Below are positions 21,792 through 33,183 of a stretch of DNA of 44,269 bases, in pieces. Origin of the DNA: Klebsormidium nitens (lineage: Eukaryota; Streptophyta; Klebsormidiophyceae; Klebsormidiales; Klebsormidiaceae); contig DF237561.1 in NCBI GenBank assembly GCA_000708835.1, positions 8,803-53,071 of the forward strand, given 5' to 3'. A model generated the notes under the pieces. That model made no database searches, had not been told where the DNA came from, and saw only the letters and a program-made list of their open reading frames with translations. Made by a program: the position numbers and the translations under genes. Positions within the stretch are counted from its first letter, which is position 1. Each line of letters starts with the position of its first letter.

Positions 21792-24700
21792 ATGGCTCCA
21801 AGTGCTGACGTCGAGGCTGGGGCTCCCCACTCGCCCCACAAGGTGGACACGAATCCTACCCCACAGGTCACCTACAAGGATTTTAAGAAGATCATCGACT
21901 ACAAGAATCCCAAGGACTGCATTTTTGGAAACTACGATTATGGATCAATGTGCATGGTAAGCGCTTGCCCGCTTTCTCTTAAAATCCCCTGAAATATTGT
22001 TGGCATTTGAAAGCGGCGATATTTAATCAAGTAAAACATTCAAAGAATCGAGGGCAGATACAAGGACTTTTTAAATCCTTCTTTTCAGCTGGCTTTATGT
22101 ATGCAATGCTTCAAAGAATGTTGTTTAGACCCCCAATTGTCAAAAGCATGCACCGATTGAGCACTTCTTTCCTGACAATGTGGCTACATTAATATGGCAC
22201 CTGCAGACTTGGAGAGAAGACTGTGAGCTGATTGTGTAACGAGTCTGGATGATCTCTCACCTGGCCAACCATGGGGTGGAGAGGTAGGAGTTACGCTCCA
22301 GAACAAAAACCAGGCAATCTACGAGCACAAATGTTTCTCCGCGGTCGCTCATCATCATGATTGACTTGCATTGAAATCATCTGCTCTCTTTCTCGTTGCC
22401 CTGCAGCCCCGGTGGCCGTGGTGCACTGGGCGCTTCCCCAATCTGAAGCCTACCCCCCAGCGCTTCTTCCCTGTGGACGAGCCTCTCCCCTGGATGCTGG
22501 CACTCCTCATGGGCTTCCAGCATGCTGTTGCCATGGTCTGTCCCTTGCAACTGGTCTATTCTCTCAGAAAGCTACACGAAGATTTTATGAAGGTTCAGCT
22601 GGACCTGCTTGCCAAATAATCCTAATTTTCTATGAAGGATTGCATTCTCAATGTAAGGAAACAATGCAATGCACAGCATCCCAGAGCAGGAACGATCTTC
22701 GTTTCAGGAGGCAGTCTTCTTCTTATTCTTCTTGACCCACATTCATTTCCTCTAAAGAAGAAACATAGACTCAATTTAGCTCCTATGAAGACAATATGCA
22801 CCTAGTGCAGTCTGGTTTGTTGGTGCATTTAGGCATACCCTCCTAATGCATCACCACGTGTTTGACATTTCCTATTGTCCCTGCAAATCATGATAAGCTA
22901 GTGTCACCTTTGTTTCCTCATCCAGATTGGTGGCATCATCGTCCCACCCCTGCTGATCTCTGCCACCCAGGATGACCCTGATACCAAATCATGTAAGTGC
23001 AACAGCCCTTGGCTGGTCCAACCTAGTCTCAATCTGAACCTAACTTTGATTGCGCAGAAAGGGACTATATTTCCCTGAGAATGTCATCCGTAATACAGCA
23101 GGAGTGAGTGAGGAATCTGGAGCTGTTGCTTGGTCTTTATTCAGGCATTGGTGCAGACTTGACCTCAGTAAACAATCGCTCAATTCTTCAGACCTGTCAG
23201 GAAGTGGAGTACTGTCTGGTCTAGAAATGGACCTGCACATGTCGATGAATATGTCCAGTCACGATCTGGAGACACCTGGATATGTGCCAAAGATCAGAAA
23301 CCAACTTTGATGGTCAAACACTGAGACTATTTCTCACAGCCCTTCTCCACAAGACTTTAACCTCTTGATTTGCACACCGTCTGACATGTCGTCCATCATT
23401 TGCAGACCTGGTCTCAGCCTCTCTCATTGTCTCGGGCATCTGCTCCGTCATCCAGTGCTTACGCTTCAAGATTCCGTACACCAACCTGTTCTACGGAACA
23501 GGAATGATCACAGTAACGGGGAATGGTGAGTTCGAAAGCATGCCTCATGTCCCTCTCTTCTGGTAAAAAGTCATTTCCGCGGATATAGAAGGAAGGATCT
23601 AGGATGCCGTTTGGAGTGTTATCGTTGAAAAGAGCCACAAGAACGGTTTCCTAGCATCTGACTTTTCCCAGCTCATTCACCTTGAAACTTCCTTTCACCA
23701 TGCAGGAGTCCAGCAGCTGCAGGTCATTCTGATCTCCCTGGAGCAGATGACGGTGAGCGACTTGAGGGAAAAGTGCCAGACTGATTAATCCATAAAAGGA
23801 CTGCACCTGAGCCCTCGACTGCCACCAATGATCACAAGCTGCAAAGACCACAAACCTTTGGTTTCGTGCCATAACTTTGCTCTCACGAAGAATCATGAAC
23901 TAGACCTGACTTGGAGACCCTGATATCGCATTGCAAGCCCTGCGGATGATAATGAAGGTGGTCAAGCGGAGGCTGTAGCTGGTCAGATCGACTCTGTGCC
24001 CCTTAGAGTGCCCTCTAAATCTGACTGCTTTCAGAACTTTTGTGTGCTTGTCCGACACTTCATCTATATATACAGTTCGAGTGCGTGAGTCTGAGCGCCT
24101 AGCTTAGCTGTTTGCCTGCCTGCAATTGCAGGCAGACGGTGTTCCTTGGAACGAAGCCTATGGGAAGATGCTCGGCACACTCTTCCTCTGCTCTTTCACC
24201 ATGGTCCTAATCTCCTTCCTGCCTGAGAAGGCCATCAACCGCATCTTCCCACCATGGTAAGCCGATCCCTGAAAGCTCTCACTCTAATGTTTTCTTCCTC
24301 AAAACCTTTGAAGTCAAACAAAAGATGCCTAAAAGCAGCTCTTTGTTCCCCAGGTTGGACGCCGTGCAAAATGTTAGAGACTCCAAGATCGTTTCACAAT
24401 TGGCAGAATGATCATAGGTTAGAACAGGTGCCAGTGCAATAGTATTCAGGCTTATAGTATCTGGTCAGCGTGTCGAGAGTAAGCGTCCTCCCAGTCCCTA
24501 CATGCGCCCTTCTAGCATAAAATCTTAGAAGGACGTCGGATAGAAACTCCTTGCAAGCCGGAGTTATTCGTTCCTTTCAGAGACAAGAATAGCCGCTCCG
24601 ACTCATTTGAAAACTTCCATCCAGAAACCAAAATCTACTTAGTTCCGTTTTGACGTACGATTTGCAGAATTGAAAGCTCGTTTTGCATCTGAAAGATCAA

Positions 24701-27700
24701 TCGGAGCTTGGCTAACCCTTCTCTGAGCAGCCTTTAGCCCCCTCCCGATCGAAGTTCCAAACTCCGACTTCATTTAGAGGACGCCCTTGTTCACTCCTTG
24801 CAGGATTGCTGGTGTCACCGTCTTTGTTGGAGGCGTCAGTCTGGTCGGGGTTGGACTTTCGGTGAGTACCTTTCTTAGTAGCCTGGCGCCCTATCTGTCA
24901 AAACGCAAGGCAGCCATAATCATTGCGAGAGTCACGTACTGGTGTTTTTCAAAGATCCTGTCAACCGAAATGGGACAGGCCACGCACTTGTAGGTCAAGA
25001 GGGAGCAAAATGCTTCAGATTGAAGTCCTCGATTGCATCAGTTTCTGAAGCGCTTGACAGAGGACAGAGCAAAGCATACCAAGCTGCATGACAACTTTTG
25101 GGTGCAGAATCTGCAACCGTCTTCGTTTGTATCTATGACAAGTATATGCGGTATGATGTGTTGAGCGTCACATCCAGCTTTCTGGCGTTGCTTTCAGAAC
25201 TGGGGTGGAGGTACGGGCTGCACCGATGGCAAAACTCTCTGCAAGGGGAACGGCGGCGTTGAGCTCCTCTTTGGAAACGCCAACTACATCGGCCTGGGAT
25301 TCATTGTGTTTGCGTCCATCATAATCATCGAGCTTTTTGGATCCCCTTTCATGCGCAACGTTCAGGTAATGTCGACACACTACAGAGCTTCGTTGCTCCT
25401 CCTCATGTATCATCTATTCTGCGGCTCTGATTTGGATCTTTGAACTTGAAGTACTCATTGAACCAGCACTTTCGATCGATCGATCTGCTTGAAACTTTTA
25501 TTCGCTGCTGTAAGCGGTACTGATTGTCTTTGAGAAACTGCGAGTGCCTCCCCTAAGAGAGAATCGCTTTCAATCCGAGGAGTAAGCATGTCCATCAAGA
25601 TTCGGTCCCAAACTCTGCTGATCCATCCTGATCGTCGAAACTTCTGCCTCCAGTAGTAGGAGACCCTTGGAATGAGTGGTGACGCTTCGTGTATTTTTTC
25701 TTTGCTCCGAAAGTGCACTAGATTTGAGTGAGTGCTGCAGAGAGGGACATTTGACTGACTGATTTCATTGTCATTCTCTGCAGATCATGGCTGGATTCCT
25801 TATCGGTTACCTGGTCGCCGCTCTGGCCAGGCACGACGGACAAAAGTACACAAACAACGCAGCCATCAGCGCGGCGCCAGCTGGCCAGTTCCTCTGGGTA
25901 AGAGGGAAACCTTTGGTACAGAAGCGATGATAGGATGAAACGCGCTATCAGCTTCACCTGGCGTGCAAGCAATATACACATCTCCGGACACATTCTAGCA
26001 CGAGTTAAGAGGAGCATTACCAAAGAGTCAAAGAGGCATATTTGGACCTAAAAATAGGTTGAAATCAGGACAAAATGTTCGTATAGTCCGGGGAGCTGGG
26101 AACCCCAGTCTGCAGTCCGTTGTTCAGAAGAAGGAGAGCTGCAGAGGCGCGTAAGTCTTGAACAGTCTGGTCCACATCTGTTGAGGAAAAGCTGACGAAG
26201 TTGACTCGTCGGTGCAGCTCAGGACCTTCAAGATCGGCTTCTATCCGGCAGCGGTGCTTCCTCTTATCATCGCTGCCATGGTCGACTCGTCGAACACCGT
26301 TGGCGACATCACTGCAAGCGAGGAAGGCAAGCTTCTTCAACTCTCCCTAAACTTTTGAAGAAAGTCTCAAGCTGTTTTAAACTTCTCAATTTCTTCAAAA
26401 CACCAAGTGTCGGGAGATTCTATCAGAGTCGGAGACGGATGCAGGTCCGAAAGGTGGTCAGGAAAATCGGTTGGCAATCCACTTGCAGTCCTTGTTCAGT
26501 GTCTCGTTGAAACCAGGAATCTTTGGCCACTCCGCCACAGGCTAGAAAGTTGGTGCTACGATCACTACCCTTGCGTTTCCTCGTAGCGAAAACTCAGCTC
26601 GCGGTGGAGTGCGGCGTCTCCTTCAGAAGCAATCTGAAATCCTGGTAGGCCTTAGTGCCGACTCTCGCAACCAAGGGATTGGTATTGGGGAAGCGAGTCT
26701 ATATCACCAGGACTCCAGTGTCCGCTTTTCGATGCTCTCAAAAGGAAGAAGAAGCTGGATCTCTCTACGAGGGGCTTACCTGAGCGTCCCTTTCTCGTGC
26801 AGCTTCGGGGCTTGCAACTTACGGACCCGAGCACAACGCTCATCTGCAGGGGGGTCTTTTGGCCGACGGTGAGACCCCTGACTTAAATAGAGGTTCTGCC
26901 CTGTATAAGTATGAGATTCTTATTCCATGACAGACCTTGACTGTGCTAGCAACGCCTCCTTTCACTTCCTGATTGGTAGTTGTGTGTGACCCAACACAAG
27001 CCTTCACTGTGCAGGTATTAACAGCATGTTTGCGGCCTTGGCGACTGTCACTCCCGTCCTTGTGTTTGCTCAGAACAACGGGGTAAGTCAAGGGGACGTG
27101 GAGAGCATACATACCTTTCCACGTAATTTCGGTTCCCTCCAGGACTCTTCGAGGATCACGACTACAAGAAAATAGTGCCCGAACGTTTCCATCGACAGGT
27201 GTCCAGTAAAGGTCTCAACGTGACCCGCGGGCCCGAAGCACCTAATAAGCGCACGCTCGAGTATCCGCATGAAGTTTGCACGCTAGTGCAGGACCTGATT
27301 CCACCCTTTCACTTTCTTCAAAATGAGTATGTTTTGCGTTTGACTCAGCCTGCGGCTCGCTTACGTCAGCTCTTTGGGAGTTGCTCTCCTCAATTGTGAA
27401 AGGCATTCGGCGTTTTTATTGCGAATTGAAATCTCCTCATGACCAAACCCGTTCCCCCTGCGATTGACAGTTAACCTAACCCACCTCTTAACCGCAGGTT
27501 ATCTCCTTCACACTCGTGGCCGCCCGCGTGGCCGGCACCTTCTGCGGCTTCTGGCTGATCGCCCTCGGCATCATTGGCAAGTTCGGAGCTTTCCTAGCCA
27601 ACGCGCCCAACATCATTCTCGGGGGGCTGCAGACCTTCGTCTTCTCAACAGTCGCCATGGCTGGAATCCGGGTAAGCTCTTTATTCAGCCTTCTGAGGGT

Positions 27701-30700
27701 TCGCGCCTGGATTCCCGGTCCTATACACGGCACTGGGGTGCGTCCAGTTTTCCAAGGGGTCTCGACGTTGTGGTCTGTGTTTCCTGGTTGCTCTTTGGCG
27801 CTTCGGTTGGGAGCAGCTTCCTGCAGTTGAGAAGATTCATGAATCCAGGCACCAGATGAGTAAATCCTGTCGAGGAGAAACAGATTCTCGTTGCCACCAG
27901 TTTCCAAAAAAGTTGATCTTTCGAGCGTCGATATGCAAACGAACTTTCATGACGGCGTCAGGCTTTAGAGCCATAGTGAAGCGTGGGCAACGAACGGAGC
28001 CATACCCAGGCGCATCGGTGCTTCTCTCCCGTTCGATGATTCTTAAATCTGATTCTTCCCTTTGCGTGAATTCTTGCAGCTTATGATGATGACCAACTTC
28101 ACACGCCGCATCAGGTGAGCATCACATGACATGCACGAACATTCCTGCTCGCGTTGCATTCTGCAAACGCGGTTCAAATTATGCTCGCTCGAAGCTCTTT
28201 GACAGCTAGAGGCGCCTTCTTTTATACTTTTCTGGCCTTCAGGAACGTCCTCTATATAGTCAATATGAGCGCCCTCAACGCTCCACGACATGAATACTCC
28301 TGCCATGATTTGCGGTTCTTTTGCGGTGAAAGTCGTCGGCTTTGTGGCAAATTGTTGCGACCCATGTGTCACCGTTTGCCGACTGCGCAACTGAAGGGAA
28401 AATCAAGCAAAAGGCCGGCTCATGCTCCTCCATTAATCCACTCGTAACGGAGAAGTGTCCGCAGTTGTTTGATGCTATCGTTAGTCATATAGTGAACGAA
28501 GGGTTTGTTTCACTGCGCAGGTTCATCCAAGTGCTGGCGATCGGAGTCGGTGTGGGTGCGACCCTTGTTCCCAACTGGGGGACCAATGACCTGTGGCCCG
28601 TCACCCCCAGCATGAGCACCTTCGTCAAGTCGCTCAGGTAATGGCACGTGTCTTCTCGCCCCGCCTTCCTTGCTTGCAACTCAAGGCGGAGAATTGTTTC
28701 GAAGTTGCTTCGTGCAGTCGCCTCGTGCTTAGATGCTTCTTGCAGTCGCCAGTGTGCTTGTCACGGTCTGGCTTTCACCAGCTTCAGCAGCTTCTTCAAT
28801 CTTTGAAAAAGAACGTATTTCCCTCATTGTTCCTTTGTACTGAGTTTCCGCTTCACAACCGGTTTCTTCTTTTTTGTTATCAACATGAGTTGCCCCTCAA
28901 CACTTCTTCCTTCTCCTTGTCGCATTCTTCGTTGACGTCTTACCTACTAATTCTCAACTTCTCATTGCTCGGGTGCTTGTATGCATGATCCTTCTGCTTC
29001 TCAGAACTCTTAAGAAAAAAAATAGTAAGCCAAGATAATAGTAAGCTCCGACTAACACTGAAAACCCTAACCTCAAATGAAACACCCGCTCCGCACCCGT
29101 ACCCACCCTAATCACCATACTTACCCTACCCGGCACAGTGCGGCTACCTTACTATTATCTGGGCTTACTAATGCTTTTCTTGACTTGCATCTGCTTTTCC
29201 CATGGCTCCCGTCCTCGCCAGCACCCGCTTCTTTATTTGTGCGAAAGCGCAGAGTGATAATGCACTTTGCTTCGCTCTTACAGGAACAGCGTGACGATCA
29301 TCATGGGCACAGGCTTCGCGCTCGCCTTCGTCATCGCGGTTATCTGTGAGTCCGCTGCACTCCATCGCAACCGACTTCCGTCTCGCGTTCTGATTGAAGC
29401 TATGCAGCTACTTTTATTAATCAACTTTAAACCCCTCAACCTGTGTAATATTCGAATGGGGAAATTGTTGAGAGCGCCCGACCGTTACCTAAGCCGTAGC
29501 TGTTCCAAAAACCTTTGAAATCAAACTGGTTTCATCTGGGGAAGTTTCGTCCACACGCACTCGTGGGATGTCAGCATCTCCAAGCTTGTCAGCGACCTGA
29601 TTGCATGAAGGCGTTTAGACGTGTTTAGTGGGGAAGACAAAGAGGTTCGCGAGAGCGAGTATTGGTTGCAGACGTCAGCATGACGTTCCTTACCCACTTG
29701 TCTCTGCAGGCCACAACATCCTGCCGGAGGAGGAGGACCCCGCGGCGCTCCGCCTGGTAAGTAGCTCGCACTTTTCCGGCGTGCTAGACAGCGGAATCCG
29801 CTCTGCAATGTTATCTTACCATCGATCCTTTGGTCCATTCTCAACGAGCTTGTGGTCAGAGCTGCGCAGATCCTCTTTGAGCCGTTCGTAGCCACGCTCT
29901 GGATTTGGCGCCACTTCACTTCTTCGAAGGAGCGTACAGAAATAAACGGCCGTTACAGGGCTTGTGCAATACGGAAGCAGGCTTTCTCAAGCTCGACAGA
30001 CTCCTTCTTCAACATCTGACCGCGCTTCCTTTTGGGCCCTTCCAATTGATGACGTGGCATCAATTGACATCTTCACAAGCAAACAGGTTGCGCGAGCAGC
30101 AACGCAAACCGAACGGGGGACTTCAATCCCGCTCTCACCTTTTCTTGCCAAGAAGCAGCATAAGCTGACCTAAGCTGGCTTTCGTCTACAGGCTTATAAG
30201 CGGAACGCCATCGCGTATGGCGCGACCAACACCGAGGAGGGCCTCACCGAGGAGGTCTACGCGAAGCAGCTCGCGGAGCTCCGCGAAGAAGAGGCGGTGA
30301 GGCCCCGCCGGGAAACCCGCCCCGCTGACGTCACGCCTTCGTCATCTTCTTTGTGTATTTCACTTCAGAAGCTCCGCCAAGGAGTAGTCCGCAAGGCCTT
30401 GCCCGCAAAAGTCGGCGAGTGCAGTCATGTCTGTATTTCCTCTTTTTCTCGGTCCGAGAATCTTACTTCAATGTCTCGGCCTGCCGCAAATGTTACTTGA
30501 GACCGCTGCCACCGGTTGCGTCGAAATTCTGGGTCACGCAAGCGGAATTCCTTTGACGAAGGTGGTGACGTCAGCAGCTTCACAGCCGTCACAGGCACGA
30601 CCTCCGCATGTCCTTCTGAAGGACCCACTCCAACCAGAAACATAATTGGACAAGAGCGTGACGACAGCCGGACCCTTGAGAATCTATCACAGCTTCTGAC

Positions 30701-30983
30701 GAACGCTACAGAATTGGTTTAGCAGACGCACTCAGGAGCGTACTACCAGGAGAATGACGCTTCGCAATCAAATCAGGCCGAGCTCCTTCAAGTGTGCTCC
30801 TTTTACGAGAGTTCCACTGGCACACGGAAAGGCGGAAAAACCGTGACCCTCCGCAAGCGGAGGGTTCTACTCGATCCCTGCTTCCACCTCTTTCTAATCA
30901 ACTAAAGGGATCTGTGACCTTTTTCGGCCTTGCAGGAAGTGGCTCGTATGAGCGCCCCTGGCGCGCACGCGATGGCTAAGTAA
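21792..30983 (+). CDS. Nucleobase-ascorbate transporter family purine permease (UapA-like xanthine/uric acid permease), 19 exons
   Basis: Exons 21792-21956, 22407-22535, 22926-22992, 23406-23525, 23706-23752, 24132-24256, 24804-24861, 25198-25365, 25784-25897, 26218-26326, 26803-26868, 27015-27082, 27498-27671, 28080-28114, 28521-28637, 29284-29345, 29710-29756, 30192-30296, 30936-30983. All phases agree; 607 aa, close to fungal UapA (574). Family role: plasma-membrane proton-coupled uptake of xanthine/uric acid with 14 membrane helices. Seen: NYDYGSMCMPRWP near the N-terminus, GFQHAVAM (TM1 QH motif), GTGMITVTGN, NWGGGTGC, ELFGSPFMRN, VGDITASEE (TM8), GGLLADGIN, and the signature QNNGVISFTL spanning the exon 12/13 junction. 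It is closer to fungal-type permeases than to typical plant NATs. Unusual: Asn where UapA has Glu356, and Leu at the last signature position. The intron 26327-26802 is GC-AG, and the donor after 22535 is GTCTGT. The hydrophilic C-tail is EEEDPAALRLAYKRN...MAK. Confidence 0.92.
29025..29168. mobile_element. 144-bp MITE with 21-bp TIRs and TA target-site duplication
   Basis: Left terminus GTAAGCCAAGATAATAGTAA(G) and right terminus, inverted, GTAAGCCCAGATAATAGTAA(G) match at 20 of 21 positions. The element is flanked on both sides by TA (29023-29024 and 29169-29170), typical of Tc1/mariner-like or PIF/Pong-like insertion. It is too short to encode a transposase. It sits in permease intron 15. 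Internal sequence shares GGTTAGGGTTTTCAGTGTTAG (reverse strand) with the copy at 5010-5151 and with the left edge of the window. Confidence 0.9.
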
Positions 30984-33183
30984 GCTGACATTGCAATGGC
31001 GTCAGCAAGGCGTCCTTCCTTAATGGGACGCTGTAAAGAGTGCACAGGGTGCAGGGTCATGAAGTGCTTATCGCGTTTGCAAACGCATTGGTGTCTGTTC
31101 ATAACAAAACAGGTATTTATACCGGGTAGCCAAGCTTTTGCTTTAGTTACCTAGTCTGGAGATTGATGTCAGATACGTCATCTGTTTGGTGTAGCTTCAT
31201 TTCGTTTTAATTGAAGCAGTCTAGAGCCTGTTGGGATTTGACAGCTAGAGGTGGAAGTGGACTATATGTCAAAAGCACTCAAATTTGAAGCTAGGGGTTG
31301 GAGAATAGGGGCAATGTCTTCTGGCCATTGGGAGGGGTGTCAATTTAACTACCTTGCATGGTTTTTATGACCGTGATACACGATCACGCATACTAACGCC
31401 TGAAGCAGTCCTAAAGTACATAAGATCGTACTACATACAGACGTACCTACAGTAGCATAAGTGTAGGTGAGACGGCATGGACGGTTCGGGAGGGCCGGGT
31501 CCGAGAACCCAGGAGCACCATCCAGAAGTTCAAGCCTTGATCTACTGTAGCTGTTTTGATAGAGCAGGTGTACTAGCCACAGAAGTCTGAAACAGGGATA
31601 AGTCTATAACGAGTTCGACTGGCAACGTCGAGTCCAGCGTTTCGCTGGTATATTACCAACTTTCTAGGTAGTCCTTGATTTTCAACTACGCATTGAAGTT
31701 TGCATCTCTGCTTCATTGTACATCCTTTGAAAAAGCCCTGGATGCCCCACTTCTGTGCGCGTGTATTTTCGACCTTCTCCGACTAGATAAGTCTAGGTAC
31801 AGTACCTCAGTCAGAATCCGAGTCATGCTGCGGCCGGCCCGCCCGGGTAGTGGCTGCGCGTGAGCATGCCTAGGGATAGTCAGCGAGCGCCTCCAATCAT
31901 GCATGCACAATACGGTAAACTAGTTGCACACTGCAACATAGCATGTCCGATTTTAGTAGGCTCAATTCATGTTCAACTCATAACACTCGGTTCAGCATCA
32001 GATCACTGCTAAAATACTGGTTGTTGAACAGAATTGAGAGAAGCTTCCGGAACAGCATGGATAGCGCCTGGCCCGGCGTGAAAAAAGTTAGGCCGGCTGC
32101 ATGCGGCTAGTTTCATCGCTCGAGTTACCTTTGATTCGCATCTAGCGCGTATGTAGCAGTTCTGCGGTAACCCCCGGGGGTTATTTGCGTAAGTCAGGAT
32201 GTTGCTTGGATATATCTGAATGATTCGACCGTACCGGTAGGTAGGTATCCGATCATGGTCATATCCGATCGATGTCATGCCACTGATTGACATCGACGAT
32301 TTCAAGCTAGGCAAATGCCAGCGGCCGCGGCAAGATCGGATTGAGAGCGAAAGTCTTCAGGCTTCACAGCTCTGGCCCGGGCCGCCCTTCATGCAATGTA
32401 GTTCAATTGATCAGGCTTATATGCAGTGCATGTTCGAGTTGAGAGCAATCCATTGCTATAGCTTATAGTAGCTAATCTTTTATAAACAGATTCAATACCG
32501 CGAATGCCCAAAGTACAATACGGTCACGCGCGCGGTGCATATCAGCCTGCCGCGGCCCAGCTAGGGCGGGCGGACAACGATTTGAATTCAAGGCTTGATC
32601 GATCGAGCCTATTCAAGTCCGGATCAATATTTGGATTGCAGCTAGACTCACCTCAGGCTACTTTTCAATCCTGCCCGCATTCGACTGGGTGACCATGCGC
32701 ACGGCCGCGCGCGCGTCAAGTGACAGGATATGCTCGAGTTCAATACTTGGCAAGGCCTGTGTACTTGGCGTTAATTGGTCAATCATGCACGATCGACCAT
32801 TCGCGACGTCCACTATCAATATTCAATGGCTGTGAACTTGAATCCGGGCCAGCTAGGCCCCGGGCAAACTTTTGAGTTCGGACCCGGCCGCCCGCGCAGA
32901 ATCAGGATCCAACTATACTCCGACTCGAGTGCAGGCATCCATAGTAGCTGGTTATGCCACGACCGGCGGCGAGTCGACGAGCCCACAACATTATACGTAG
33001 AGCCGGACGTCCCAAAACGACGTAGCGCGTTTGATATAATATATCAGCATGAGACGAATTAATGGCATCATTAATGCTTCAAGGAGAGCTTTAATGAAGT
33101 GGTCGAATTACTGCCCTTTGAAAGATATCCACTCGCAGTATCTCCGACCTTAATCAGATCTTTTCAACCTGAAACGTGTCCAA
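30984..33183. other. Convergent intergenic region (permease 3' end / PHD gene 3' end)
   Basis: The permease (plus) and the PHD gene (minus) end toward each other across ~2.2 kb. It contains the right arm of the long inverted repeat (31954-32192). Short palindromic words rich in GGCCGG/CTAGCTAG lie around it, and there is an AT-rich patch at 33031-33095. No ORF here shows family features; those over 60 codons look like chance. Confidence 0.6.
31954..32192 (-). repeat. Right arm of long inverted repeat
   Basis: Reverse complement of 67-308 with about five substitutions and two small indels. It lies ~31.6 kb from its partner in opposite orientation, so the pair brackets the helicase, NSRP1-like and permease genes. 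It carries the same CCCCCGGGGG core at the outer end. No target-site duplication is evident around either arm. Confidence 0.85.
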
